From positions 64,321 to 128,320 of the forward strand of contig JANXYG010000050.1 of the NCBI GenBank assembly GCA_025350245.1: a DNA stretch of 64,000 bases, read 5' to 3'. This document shows positions 46,580 to 55,136 of the stretch, in pieces (within the stretch, counting starts at the first letter, position 1; each line of letters starts with the position of its first letter). A model generated the notes under the pieces. That model saw only the letters and a list, made by a program, of their open reading frames with translations. It had not been told where the DNA came from and ran no database searches. The DNA is from Betaproteobacteria bacterium (GTDB lineage: Bacteria > Pseudomonadota > Gammaproteobacteria > Burkholderiales > Ga0077523). Both the position numbers and the translations under genes were made by a program.

Positions 46580-47873
46580 GCGCGACGACGAGCGTCGGGC
46601 GGGAGTGGCGCGCCGGCGGCACCATCGGTTGCCCATGGACCGGGAATCGCGCGCACAGAGCCGTGACGGCGGACGCCGACCGGGCGACGACGGCATCGTC
46701 GCGGGGCGCCCCGAGCACATCGGCAATGACATGGCCGATCTGCTCGATTTCCGCGGGTCCGAAGCCGCGAGTCGTGACGGCCGGCGACCCCAGACGCAGC
46801 CCGCTGGTCGCCGCCGGCTGCCGCGGATCGTTCGGGATGGCATTCTTGTCGACGCTCACGTGGACGCGGCCCAGCACCGCCTCGGCTTCGTCGCCGGTGA
46901 CGCCGATCGCACGCAGGTCGACCAGCATCATGTGGCACTCGGTACGGCCGGAGACGATGCGCAAGCCGCGTTCGGTGAGGACACGGGCAAGCGTCGCCGC
47001 GTTGTCGATGACGCGCTCCTGGTAGGCGCGGAACGCCGGCGACATCGCCTCCCGAAACGCAACGGCCTTCGCGGCGATCATGGGTGCCATGGGGCTACCC
47101 CGCACACTCGGGAAGACCGTCGAATCGAGCGCGTGCCCCCACGCCTCGCGGGCCAGGATGAACCCGCCAGCGGGGCCACGCAGCGTCTTGTCAGTGCTGC
47201 CGACAACGACATCCGCCACTCCGACCGGGCTGGGATAGAGACCGGCGGCGACCAGCCCGGCGTGGTGCGTCATGTCGACCATCAACAACGCGCCGACAGC
47301 GTCGGCGATGCGTCGAAACCGCTTGAAATCAATGCGCAGCCAGTAGGCCGAGGCGCCGGCGACGATCAGTCGCGGCCGATGCCTGTGGGCGAGCGCCTCG
47401 ACCTGGGCATAGTCGATGACCTCGTCCGCGTCGAGCCCGTAGGCCACCTCATGGTGGATCTTGCCGGGCCGGCCGACCGGTTCGCTGCGCGTCGGGCACC
47501 CGCCGTGCGCGAGCGACATGCCGAGGATCGTGTCGCCCGGATTCAACAGCGCCAGGTGAACCGCCTGATTGGCCTGCGAGCCGGAATGCGGCTGCACGTT
47601 GGCGTATTCGGCGCGGAACAGTTGCCGACAGCGATCGACCGCCAGCCGCTCGGCGACGTCGATGAAGTCACAACCGCCGCGGTCGCGCTTGCCGGGGTAG
47701 CCGCCGGCATGCTGGTCGGTGAGCAACGCGCCCTGCGCCGCCGATACGCGCGGACTGGGGTAGTTTCCGGAAGCGATCAGTTCGACGTGATTCTCCTGAC
47801 GCTCGCGCTCGGCGTCGATGGCGCCCCATAGCTCGGGGTCGAAGGTCCGGAGAATCTGGTCGGAACTGGGCAT
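46575..47873 (-). CDS. Divergent serine hydroxymethyltransferase family protein
   Basis: A 432-aa fold-type I PLP protein aligning end to end with GlyA. Retained: [32 protein letters not shown] (Asp and His at PLP), the Schiff-base Lys in STDKTLRGP and the carboxylate-binding Arg in [12 protein letters not shown]. Changed, in E. coli numbering: Glu36 to Gly (LIASGNY), Tyr55 to His and Glu57 to Gly (HAGGYPGKR), Tyr64/Tyr65 to Asp/Arg, His228 to Asp and Arg235 to Ala. These include residues needed for normal serine-THF chemistry, so it may be a neofunctional aldolase or transferase. It extends about 15 residues past typical GlyA, into repeat sequence. ATG at 47873. Confidence 0.85.
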   Translation of the reverse strand: MPSSDQILRTFDPELWGAIDAERERQENHVELIASGNYPSPRVSAAQGALLTDQHAGGYPGKRDRGGCDFIDVAERLAVDRCRQLFRAEYANVQPHSGSQANQAVHLALLNPGDTILGMSLAHGGCPTRSEPVGRPGKIHHEVAYGLDADEVIDYAQVEALAHRHRPRLIVAGASAYWLRIDFKRFRRIADAVGALLMVDMTHHAGLVAAGLYPSPVGVADVVVGSTDKTLRGPAGGFILAREAWGHALDSTVFPSVRGSPMAPMIAAKAVAFREAMSPAFRAYQERVIDNAATLARVLTERGLRIVSGRTECHMMLVDLRAIGVTGDEAEAVLGRVHVSVDKNAIPNDPRQPAATSGLRLGSPAVTTRGFGPAEIEQIGHVIADVLGAPRDDAVVARSASAVTALCARFPVHGQPMVPPARHSRPTLVVAR

Positions 47874-48113
47874 GTCGATACCGCCCCCGGGACGGCCGCT
47901 GAAAAAAGCAGACAAGGCAAATGGTAGCACCGTGCCCCCGCCGACAGCCTCGGCCGCCACGCCGCGCGATGCTCCGCCCGATGCGCGGACCCGACGCGGC
48001 GCATTGCGCGACGGCCTGCTGCTATCATCCGGCGAGTGATCGGCACGGCGGTGAAGACCGTCTTGCGCCAGCGCGCATCGCGACAACGACAACCACGGGA
48101 AGGAGCACCTACA

Positions 48114-50174
48114 ATGCCCAAGAGCATCCTGTCGAAACTGGTCTGGTTGGCTATCGCCGTGATCGGTGCGGCCGCGATCGGCGGCATCGCGCTGCATCGC
48201 GGCGAGACGATCAACGCCTTGTGGTTCATCGCGGCGGCCATCTGCACCTACCTGATCGGCTATCGCTTCTACAGCGCCTGGATCTGCACGAAGGTGCTGG
48301 TGCTCGATGTGTCCCGGGCAACACCGGCCGAGCGCTTCAACAACGGCCGCGACTTCATACCGACCAACAAGTGGGTGGTCTTCGGCCATCATTTCGCCGC
48401 CATCGCCGGCCCCGGTCCGCTGATCGGACCGACGCTGGCCATGCAGTTCGGCTACCTCCCCGGCACGCTGTGGATCCTGGCCGGCTCCGTGGTCGGCGGC
48501 TGCGTGCAGGACATGGTCACCATGTTCTGCTCGGTACGCCGTGACGGCCGTTCGCTCGGGCAGATGGCCAAGGACGAACTCGGCCCGGTCGGCGGCTGGG
48601 CGGCCATGATCGGCGCGATGATGATCATGATCATCCTGATCGCGGTGCTGGGCCTGGTGATCGTCAAGGCGATGAAGCACAGCCCGTGGGCCACTGCCAC
48701 CGTGCTCGGTACCATTCCGGTGGCGATGATCGTCGGCATCTACATGCGCGGCATCCGGCCGGGGCGGGTCCTCGAAGGCTCGCTCATCGGCATCGTGCTG
48801 CTGCTGTTCTGCGTCTGGGGCGGTGGCTGGATCGACCACAACGAAAGCCTGCGCGGCAGGTTCGACTGGAACGACATGAGCTGCGCGTGGTTCGTGATGA
48901 TCTACGGCTTCAGTGCCGCGGTGCTGCCGGTCTGGCTGCTGCTCGCACCGCGCGACTACCTGTCGACCTTCCTGAAGCTCGGCGTCGTATTCATGCTGGC
49001 GGTAGCGATTCTGGTGCTCTCGCCGGAGGTGAAGATGCCCGCGCTGACCCAGTTCATCGATGGCACCGGCCCGATCTTCAAAGGCAGCCTGTTCCCGTTC
49101 GTGTTCATCACCATCGCCTGCGGCGCGGTGTCCGGCTTCCATTCGCTCGTGTCTTCCGGCACCACGCCAAAGCTGCTGGCGAACGAGAAGGAAATCCGCA
49201 TGATCGGCTACGGCAGCATGGCGCTCGAGTCGTTCGTGGCGATCATGGCTGTGGTGGCCGCCGGCGTGCTCGACCCCGGCGTCTACTTCGCGATCAACAG
49301 CCCGCCCGGGGTGGTGGGCAAGGAAGCGATCGATGCCGTCGCCATGATCACATCCTGGGGCTTCCCGGTGACGGTCGAGCAAATGGCGCTGCTCGCCTCG
49401 GAAATGGGCGAGAAAACCCTGTTCGCCCGTACCGGCGGCGCTCCGTCGCTGGCGGTCGGCATGGCCACGATCTTCCACAACACCTTCGGCGGCAACCTGT
49501 TGGCCATGTGGTACCACTTCGCCATCATGTTCGAGGTGCTGTTCATCCTCACCACGCTCGATGCCGGCACGCGCGTCGGCCGGTTCATGCTGCAAGATCT
49601 GATGCGGCACGTCTGGAAGCCGTTCGGCGATGTCTCTTCCTATCCGGTCACGGTGCTGGCGAGCCTGGTGTTCGTGTCGGCGTGGGGCTATTTCCTGGTG
49701 CAGGGCGTCCAGGATCCCCTCGGTGGCGTCAACATCCTGTGGCCGCTGTTCGGCATCTCGAACCAGTTGCTCGCCGGCATCGCGCTGACCGTCGCCACCG
49801 GCATCATCATCAAGATGGGCAAGGTGCGCTATGCCTGGGTCACTGGTCTGCCACTGGCTTGGCTCTCGATCGTCTGCACATCGGCCGCGATCGAGAAGGT
49901 GTTCAGTCCCAATCCGCAGATCGGTTTCCTGGCTGGCGCACGCGACATGGCTGAGAAGCTGGCCAATGGCGTCCTGCCGCCCGACAAGGCAGCGGCGGCA
50001 CCGCAACTCATCATCGGGCAGCGTATCGACGCGGTGCTGGCGATGCTGTTCGCGGTGCTGCTGTGGGTGGTGATCGCGGACATGCTGCGGATGAGTTTCC
50101 GGTTTCTCAACGGCGCGAAGGTCCTGCCGCTATCGGAATCCGAACACCGACTCACCCAGCTCGCCGGGGTGTGA
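48114..50174 (+). CDS. cstA: Carbon starvation protein CstA (peptide/pyruvate transporter)
   Basis: A 686-aa inner-membrane transporter with about 16 predicted helices. CstA family signatures are present: RFNNGRDFIPTNKWVVFGHHFAAIAGPGPLIGP-type segment (48330-48420), GGCVQDMVTMF, AVSGFHSLVSSGTTPK and LFGISNQLLAGIAL. Members import peptides or pyruvate under carbon limitation. AAGGAG precedes the ATG at 48114. It is divergent from the SHMT-family gene over 240 bp, and the small partner gene overlaps its stop (TGATG). Confidence 0.95.
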   Translation: MPKSILSKLVWLAIAVIGAAAIGGIALHRGETINALWFIAAAICTYLIGYRFYSAWICTKVLVLDVSRATPAERFNNGRDFIPTNKWVVFGHHFAAIAGPGPLIGPTLAMQFGYLPGTLWILAGSVVGGCVQDMVTMFCSVRRDGRSLGQMAKDELGPVGGWAAMIGAMMIMIILIAVLGLVIVKAMKHSPWATATVLGTIPVAMIVGIYMRGIRPGRVLEGSLIGIVLLLFCVWGGGWIDHNESLRGRFDWNDMSCAWFVMIYGFSAAVLPVWLLLAPRDYLSTFLKLGVVFMLAVAILVLSPEVKMPALTQFIDGTGPIFKGSLFPFVFITIACGAVSGFHSLVSSGTTPKLLANEKEIRMIGYGSMALESFVAIMAVVAAGVLDPGVYFAINSPPGVVGKEAIDAVAMITSWGFPVTVEQMALLASEMGEKTLFARTGGAPSLAVGMATIFHNTFGGNLLAMWYHFAIMFEVLFILTTLDAGTRVGRFMLQDLMRHVWKPFGDVSSYPVTVLASLVFVSAWGYFLVQGVQDPLGGVNILWPLFGISNQLLAGIALTVATGIIIKMGKVRYAWVTGLPLAWLSIVCTSAAIEKVFSPNPQIGFLAGARDMAEKLANGVLPPDKAAAAPQLIIGQRIDAVLAMLFAVLLWVVIADMLRMSFRFLNGAKVLPLSESEHRLTQLAGV

Positions 50175-50374
50175 TGCCGATCGCCGCCGATAACCTCCGC
50201 GCCGACCTGCGCAAACTCTGGGACTTCCTGCGCGAAGCCACCGGCGACGACGCCTACGAGCGCTATCTCGCCCGACACCTCGCCGCGCATTCGGAGATTC
50301 CTGCCCTCTCGCGCGAAGACTTCTTTCGCAGCGAGCAGGACCGCAAATGGAGCGGCGTGACCCGCTGCTGCTAA
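50174..50374 (+). CDS. YbdD/YjiX family small protein (CstA partner)
   Basis: A 66-aa protein of the YbdD/YjiX (DUF466) family: DLRKLWDFLREATGDDAYERYLARH, PALSREDFFRSEQDRKWSG and the C-terminal CC. Members always accompany CstA-type transporters and are needed for their function in E. coli homologues. The ATG shares a base with the cstA stop, so the pair is co-translated. A repeat cluster begins 4 bp after the stop. Confidence 0.92.
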   Translation: MPIAADNLRADLRKLWDFLREATGDDAYERYLARHLAAHSEIPALSREDFFRSEQDRKWSGVTRCC

Positions 50375-50376
50375 GG

Positions 50377-50603
50377 TGACGACCACCCCCAGGCTGCGCT
50401 GCGCTACGCCTTCCCCCTCACGAGGGGGCGCCCCGTTCCTCGGGGGACCCTGTGGGGAGGTGACGACCACCCCCAGGCTGCGCGCTGCGCTACGCCTTCC
50501 CCCTCACGAGGGGGCGCCCCGTTCCTCGGGGGACCCTGTGGACGGGGGGCCACTCCGCTTCTTGGGTTCCTTCGTTCAGCACCCCCAGGGAGGCGCAGTT
50601 CGC
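50377..50603 (-). repeat. Two-hairpin intergenic repeat, copies J (truncated) and K, reverse orientation
   Basis: Read on the minus strand. Copy K: stem ACGGGG (50542-50547 on plus) / CCCCGT (50517-50522), loop TCCTCGGGGGACCCTGTGG on plus (50523-50541), palindrome and tail. Copy J keeps the loop (about 50436-50455) but its outer stem arm is replaced by the start of K, a truncation at the tandem junction. Both tails, reading TGACGACCACCCCCAGGCTG on plus, face the 3' end of the CstA-partner gene. A further tail/linker piece (GTTCAGCACCCCCAG) ends near 50590. Confidence 0.85.
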
Positions 50604-50631
50604 CTGGGGCGGCCCGGCGTTCACCGAGGCC

Positions 50632-52023
50632 TTAAGCGCCGGCGATGGTCATACGATCGATGAGGATCGAACCGCACCAGCGCGCACTGCACGCGACGGC
50701 GTCGTTGCCGATCGCGGCGATGCCGAGAAACATGTCTTTGAGGTTGCCAGCGATGGTGATCTCCTGCACCGGGTAGGCGATCGCGCCGCCCTCGACCCAG
50801 AAGCCGGCCGCGCCGCGTGAATAGTCGCCGGTCACCATGTTGATGCCCTGCCCCATCAAATCGGTAACCAGCAGACCGGTGCCCATGCGTCGCAACAGCC
50901 CCTCGAAATCTTCGCCGGTGGAATCGAGCACCAGATTATGGGTGCCGCCGGCATTGCCGGTGGTCTGCATCCCGAGCTTGCGCGCGGAGTAGCTGCCGAG
51001 AAAATACCCCTGCAGGACACCGGCAAGAACCACTTCTCGATCTTCGGTGGCCACGCCTTCGTCGTCGAACGGACTGCTGCCGAGGCCGCGTTCGACATGG
51101 GCAAGATCGCGGATGCGGACATGGGGCGCAAACACCTGCTTGCCCAGCATGTCGAGCAGGAACGACGACTTGCGATACAGGCTGCCGCCACTGGCCGCAC
51201 CGGCAAAATGCCCGAGCAACGATGCCGCCACTGGCGACTCGAACAGCACCGGTGTCTGGGTCGTGGCGATCTTGCGGCTGCCGAGGCGGGCGACACACCG
51301 CCGCCCCGCCTTGGCGCCTACCGCCGCGGGAGCCTCGAGGGCTCCCGGTTCGCGACCAACCGTGTACCAATCGTCGCGCTGCATCTCGTCACCCCTTCCG
51401 GCAATGACCGAGCAGGACACGCTGTGACGCGATCCCGGATAGCCACCGACGAATCCGAGCGAATTGGCATAGACGAAATGCGACTGCTGGGTGTGAACCG
51501 AACCACCCTCGGAGTTGGTGATGCGCGAATCGACGGCGAGAGCGGCGGCTTCGCACTCGCGCGCGATGGCGAGCGCGTCTTCGACCGAAATATCCCAGGG
51601 ATGGTAAAGATCAAGACCTCGGACATCGCGCGCCAGTCGATCCGGGTCGGCCAGGCCCGCGAACGGGTCTTCAGCGGTATGGCGCGCGATCGACACCGCG
51701 GCGCGGACGGTGTCTTCGAGAGCCCGGGGCGTGAAGTCGGAGGTCGACGCGTTGCCGCGGCGCTGACCCAGGTAGACGGTGACGCTCACGCCCTTGTCAC
51801 GGTTGTACTCGATGGTTTCGGTCGCGCCGTGGCGCACGGTCACCGACTGGCCAAAGCCCTCGCTCAGGTCGACCTCGGCACTGCTGGCACCCTGGTCCGC
51901 CGCCATGCGGAGCAGGTCGGCAGCGATCGAGCGCAAGGTGTCGGGATCATGGGAAAAACGGTCGTTTGCGGACACGGTATTCAGGTGGGGACGGTTCGGG
52001 AAAGGAGAAGCGGGGGAGCGCAT
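50632..52023 (-). CDS. pmbA: Metalloprotease regulator/partner PmbA (TldE)
   Basis: The second subunit of the TldD/TldE protease. The 463-aa product lacks the H-E-x3-H zinc motif, as PmbA does, and shows SVTVRHGATETIEYNRDKG, RRGNASTSDFTPRALEDTV, KSSFLLDMLGKQVF, TGNAGGTHNLVL and GFWVEGGAIAYPVQEITIAGNL. The start ATG at 52023 gives about 25 extra N-terminal residues; GTG at 51975 would be closer to the E. coli start. It is divergent from yjgA with almost no gap, the usual pmbA/yjgA pairing. Confidence 0.95.
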   Translation of the reverse strand: MRSPASPFPNRPHLNTVSANDRFSHDPDTLRSIAADLLRMAADQGASSAEVDLSEGFGQSVTVRHGATETIEYNRDKGVSVTVYLGQRRGNASTSDFTPRALEDTVRAAVSIARHTAEDPFAGLADPDRLARDVRGLDLYHPWDISVEDALAIARECEAAALAVDSRITNSEGGSVHTQQSHFVYANSLGFVGGYPGSRHSVSCSVIAGRGDEMQRDDWYTVGREPGALEAPAAVGAKAGRRCVARLGSRKIATTQTPVLFESPVAASLLGHFAGAASGGSLYRKSSFLLDMLGKQVFAPHVRIRDLAHVERGLGSSPFDDEGVATEDREVVLAGVLQGYFLGSYSARKLGMQTTGNAGGTHNLVLDSTGEDFEGLLRRMGTGLLVTDLMGQGINMVTGDYSRGAAGFWVEGGAIAYPVQEITIAGNLKDMFLGIAAIGNDAVACSARWCGSILIDRMTIAGA

Positions 52024-52043
52024 GGACTATGATACCAAGTCAC

Positions 52044-52646
52044 ATGCGCGCAACCGAACCGTTCGACCCAACCTCCCTGCCCCCGAGCAAGTCGCGCCGG
52101 AAACGCGACATGATCGAGTTGCAGGCTCTGGGCGAGGCTCTGGTCGGATTGCCGGAAGACCAGTTGCGGCGTCTTGAGCTGCCCGACGTTCTGCGCGAAG
52201 CGGTTGTGGCAGCCAGGCGAATCCATGCGTTCGGTGCGCTGCGCCGGCAACTGCAGTTCGTGGGCAAGGTGATGCGCGACATCGATCCCGCGCCGATTCG
52301 ACTACAGCTCGATGCCCTGCGCGGGGTCTCCGCGCAGCACATCGCCTGGATGCACACCCTGGAACGCTGGCGCGTGCGACTGCTGGCCGATGATGCGGCC
52401 ACCGCCGAATGGATTGCAAGCCATCCTGCAACCGATTCGCAACGTCTTCGTACGCTGATCCGCAATGCGCGGCATGAACGCGAGGCCGGCAAGCCACCGC
52501 GCGCTTTCCGTGAACTGTTCCAGGTGCTGCGCGACCTGATACCTGATCCGGTGGCGAGCCTTCAAGCCGGCACACCGGAGGCTCCCCCCGATTTGCCCGA
52601 TCGTCCGATGGACTTCCGCTCGGACGTTTCGGACCCGCATTCGTGA
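52044..52646 (+). CDS. yjgA: YjgA/DUF615 ribosome-associated protein
   Basis: A 200-aa protein of the DUF615 family, associated with late 50S assembly in E. coli. Blocks: PPSKSRRKRDMIELQALGEALVGLP-type opening (52077-52150), RLELPDVLREAVVAARRI, RRQLQFVGKVMRDID and AFRELFQVLRDLI. ATG at 52044 is used; ATG at 52029 would add five residues. The TGA overlaps a GTG start for mogA. Confidence 0.93.
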   Translation: MRATEPFDPTSLPPSKSRRKRDMIELQALGEALVGLPEDQLRRLELPDVLREAVVAARRIHAFGALRRQLQFVGKVMRDIDPAPIRLQLDALRGVSAQHIAWMHTLERWRVRLLADDAATAEWIASHPATDSQRLRTLIRNARHEREAGKPPRAFRELFQVLRDLIPDPVASLQAGTPEAPPDLPDRPMDFRSDVSDPHS

Positions 52647-53236
52647 GCCCGGATGCCGTCACGATCGGTCTGGTGTCGGCGAGTGATCGCGCCGCCCGCG
52701 GGGTCTATCGCGACGAAGGCCTGCCGGCATTGTCGGAATGGCTTGGCCGGGCGCTGCTCAACCCGGTGCGATTGGTCGAACGGCTCGTGCCCGACGACCA
52801 GTCGCAGATCGAATCCGTCCTGCGCGAACTGATCGACATCGAAGGCTGCCATCTGGTGCTGACCACCGGTGGCACCGGGCCTGCGCCCCGCGATATCACG
52901 CCCGAGGCCACCCTCGCGGTGGCCGACCGTGTGATGCCGGGCTTCGGCGAGCAGATGCGTCAGATCAGCCTGAAGTTCGTGCCTACGGCAATCCTGTCGC
53001 GGCAGGTCGCGGTGATCCGCAAAGGGGCGCTGATCATCAATTTGCCGGGGCAACCCAAATCGATCCGGGAAACCCTCGAGGGCCTGCGCACCGCGGCGGG
53101 TGACATCCTCGTACCGGGCATCTTCGCCGCGGTGCCGTACTGCATCGATCTGATCGGCGGCCCCTACGTCGAAACCCGCGATGAGGTCTGCAAGGCGTTC
53201 CGGCCGAAGTCGGCTCTGCGCCCCAAAAGAGACTGA
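52643..53236 (+). CDS. mogA: Molybdopterin adenylyltransferase
   Basis: Adenylylates molybdopterin before metal insertion in Moco synthesis. The 197-aa MogA/MoaB fold shows IGLVSASDRAARGVYRDEG, the catalytic loop LTTGGTGPAPRDITPEAT and INLPGQPKSIRETLEG. GTG at 52643 overlaps the yjgA stop (GTGA). It is the only molybdenum-cofactor gene in the window. It converges on the unknown 517-aa gene, with a repeat tail between them. Confidence 0.94.
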   Translation: MSPDAVTIGLVSASDRAARGVYRDEGLPALSEWLGRALLNPVRLVERLVPDDQSQIESVLRELIDIEGCHLVLTTGGTGPAPRDITPEATLAVADRVMPGFGEQMRQISLKFVPTAILSRQVAVIRKGALIINLPGQPKSIRETLEGLRTAAGDILVPGIFAAVPYCIDLIGGPYVETRDEVCKAFRPKSALRPKRD

Positions 53237-53237
53237 C

Positions 53238-53270
53238 GGGAAGGCGCAGCGCAGCCTGGGGGTGGACCTC
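53238..53270 (+). repeat. Repeat tail only
   Basis: GGGAAGGCGCAGCGCAGCCT followed by GGGGGTGGACCTC, the right-hand tail of the two-hairpin family without its hairpins, placed between mogA and the 3' end of the next minus-strand gene. The TCA at its end is that gene's TGA stop codon. Confidence 0.75.
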
Positions 53271-54822
53271 AACTCCGCTGCAGAACCCTGAACTCGGCGA
53301 TATCGAAATCCTGCCCGGCCTCGATCAGGTGCCGCGGCGCCAGCAGGTAGCGGCACCCATACAGGCTCATGCCGTAACTGCGGCTGGGCGCGAACAACCC
53401 AGGCTCGAGCACCAGGTTCACCTCGAGCCTGCCAAGGCTGTGGTCGACAGCGGACGGCAACAGCAACGCGTCGGTCCCGAGTTCGTTGTCGGGATGCACG
53501 CTTCCGTCGGCAAGCAACGGCATCAGCCGCACGGTCGTGACGCCGCGCGCGAACATCTCGATCCCGACATAGCGGTTGCCGTGATTGTCCAGGCTGATGC
53601 GGCGGACCAGACCGACGCCCCATGCTGCGCCGTCTTCGTATTTCAAACCGAGCAAAGTTCCGATCTCGAGCCAGTCGGTGCGCGCGGGCGGCGCCACGGC
53701 ACCGAACCCGCCGGCGCTTTCGTTCGCGATCGGCCAGGTCTGCATCCGCCGATCGAAGTCTTCCAGTTCGTCGGCGTCACCCTCGACGGCAATCAGTACA
53801 TCCGCCAGGCCGTGCACGACGTCGATACGCTCATCGGAAGCAGCCCGCGCTTCCTTGCGTGCCGGTGGCTGCGGCGCCCAGTAGCGCGCCAGGTGGCGCA
53901 ACGTCTGCAGGACCAGGGCGACGGGATAGTCGGCTCCGAGATTGACCGTCGACGGCACCATGCCATTCTCGCGGATGGCGGCACTGAGCTTCTCGACCTC
54001 GAATGCCGCGCCCGCCGGCCCGAAAAAACGCATCGTGTGCGACAAGGCGAGGCGATCGGCCAGGCGTGCCGGCGCCTTTGCGGCGCTCAGATCGAACCAG
54101 AAATGACACCCGGCCGACGCCTGCTTCTGCAATGTGAAAAATTCGGAGAACTGGGCGCATACGCGCTCGGCGAGCTCGACCTGGATGGGCGGCAGGCTAT
54201 CGGTGGACGACACCGACAGGGCCAGCAACTTGAGCAATTCACGCTCTACGCTCGACTCGCCCCAGGTCCCCGGATAGACCATGGTCTTGCCAGCCGCGAC
54301 GCCGTGCCGTTCGGCGATCGAATAGACCCGGCCGGCATTCATCCAGAATTCGGGGGAAACCAGCGAATAACGGAACAGCCGCCATTTCAGATGCAGGTTC
54401 GCCGCGCGCAGGGACCGCGCGGCGATGGTTCCCAGGTTCGGCCTCAAGGCGACCGCCGACGGGTCTCCGGCCTCGTGCATCTCCAGCAGCAGCCGGTAGG
54501 CGTCGGACAGCCGGCACCAGAACCCGGCCATGACATGGGCGATGCGGGTTTCCTGGGCCTTGCCGGGCGACGGGGTACCGACGAATTCCTGCGACAGCTT
54601 GCGCTGGAACGGTTTGGCGGCGCTGTCGACCAGATCGATGATCTCGAATCCACGCTGCGCCTTGAGGCCGACCGCATCGCGCAAGCCTTCGAGCTGGTCC
54701 GACAGCGATTCGAGCGCCTGCGACGCGTTCTGTGCCGCAAGGTTGTCGACGATGATCTTCGCTGCTCGCGCGTCGGCGAGCGGATGGTCGGCGGTTGCCG
54801 ACGATTTCAGCCAGCCGAGCAT
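53269..54822 (-). CDS. Conserved hypothetical protein, 517 aa
   Basis: I do not recognise a family with confidence. The protein lacks a signal peptide and membrane helices. Residues 1-130 are mostly helical (KIIVDNLAAQNASQALESLS, LVDSAAKPFQRKLSQEFVG). The middle is mixed, with a long helical stretch around VERELLKLLALSVSS. The C-terminal third (about 390-510) is beta-rich (WLEIGTLLGLKYEDGAAWGV, GLVRRISLDNHGNRYVGIEM), in a style seen in PilZ-like c-di-GMP binders, but I cannot see the RxxxR...DxSxxG signature. It is flanked by repeat sequence at both ends and has no operon partner. Coding potential looks real from length and codon pattern. Confidence 0.75.
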   Translation of the reverse strand: MLGWLKSSATADHPLADARAAKIIVDNLAAQNASQALESLSDQLEGLRDAVGLKAQRGFEIIDLVDSAAKPFQRKLSQEFVGTPSPGKAQETRIAHVMAGFWCRLSDAYRLLLEMHEAGDPSAVALRPNLGTIAARSLRAANLHLKWRLFRYSLVSPEFWMNAGRVYSIAERHGVAAGKTMVYPGTWGESSVERELLKLLALSVSSTDSLPPIQVELAERVCAQFSEFFTLQKQASAGCHFWFDLSAAKAPARLADRLALSHTMRFFGPAGAAFEVEKLSAAIRENGMVPSTVNLGADYPVALVLQTLRHLARYWAPQPPARKEARAASDERIDVVHGLADVLIAVEGDADELEDFDRRMQTWPIANESAGGFGAVAPPARTDWLEIGTLLGLKYEDGAAWGVGLVRRISLDNHGNRYVGIEMFARGVTTVRLMPLLADGSVHPDNELGTDALLLPSAVDHSLGRLEVNLVLEPGLFAPSRSYGMSLYGCRYLLAPRHLIEAGQDFDIAEFRVLQRS

Positions 54823-55002
54823 GTCGCGGGTATCGAATAAGTCATGGATTCCGAAAATCAGTATCGCTTGCGAGGACTATACGGCACGCCACCGGCAAAG
54901 CCGTGTGGAGGTGAGAGGAGGAAACTCCCCCCCAACTCACCGTATTCGCCGGTCCCGATGGAGAAGCGGTTCCCCGGAGCGGCTACCGGGCCCGCAAGGG
55001 CA

Positions 55003-55136
55003 ATGGCCCTCTTGAGGGGGGAAGGCGCAGCGCAGCGCAGCCTGGGGGTGGATCTCAAGCGCCCACAGGCCCCCCCCGAGGACGCGGCGCCCCCTTGAGG
55101 GGGAAGGCGCAGCACAGCGCAGCCTGGGGGTGGATC
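55003..55136 (+). repeat. Two-hairpin intergenic repeat, one half unit plus copy L
   Basis: Half unit: palindrome CCCTCTTGAGGGGG and tail CAGCGCAGCCTGGGGGTGG (about 55007-55054). Copy L: short stem GCG/CGC around the loop CCACAGGCCCCCCCGAGGA (about 55063-55081), palindrome CCCCCTTGAGGGGG (55090-55103) and a tail CAGCCTGGGGGTGGATC whose final TCA is the TGA stop of the MFS gene. Confidence 0.85.

Noticed and set aside
47874-50006. Long minus-strand open frame extending the SHMT-like gene across cstA
   Set aside because: The upstream 700 codons are antisense to cstA, very rich in His, Asp and Arg, with no recognisable domain. The SHMT start at 47873 fits the family.
24850-55136. CRISPR array interpretation of the repeats
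   Set aside because: Units are irregularly spaced, sit at separate loci, have no unique spacers of constant length, and no cas gene is present.
24850-55136. Ordinary Rho-independent terminators as the full explanation for the repeats
   Set aside because: Hairpins lack U-tracts, and the loop and tail are conserved far beyond what a terminator needs.
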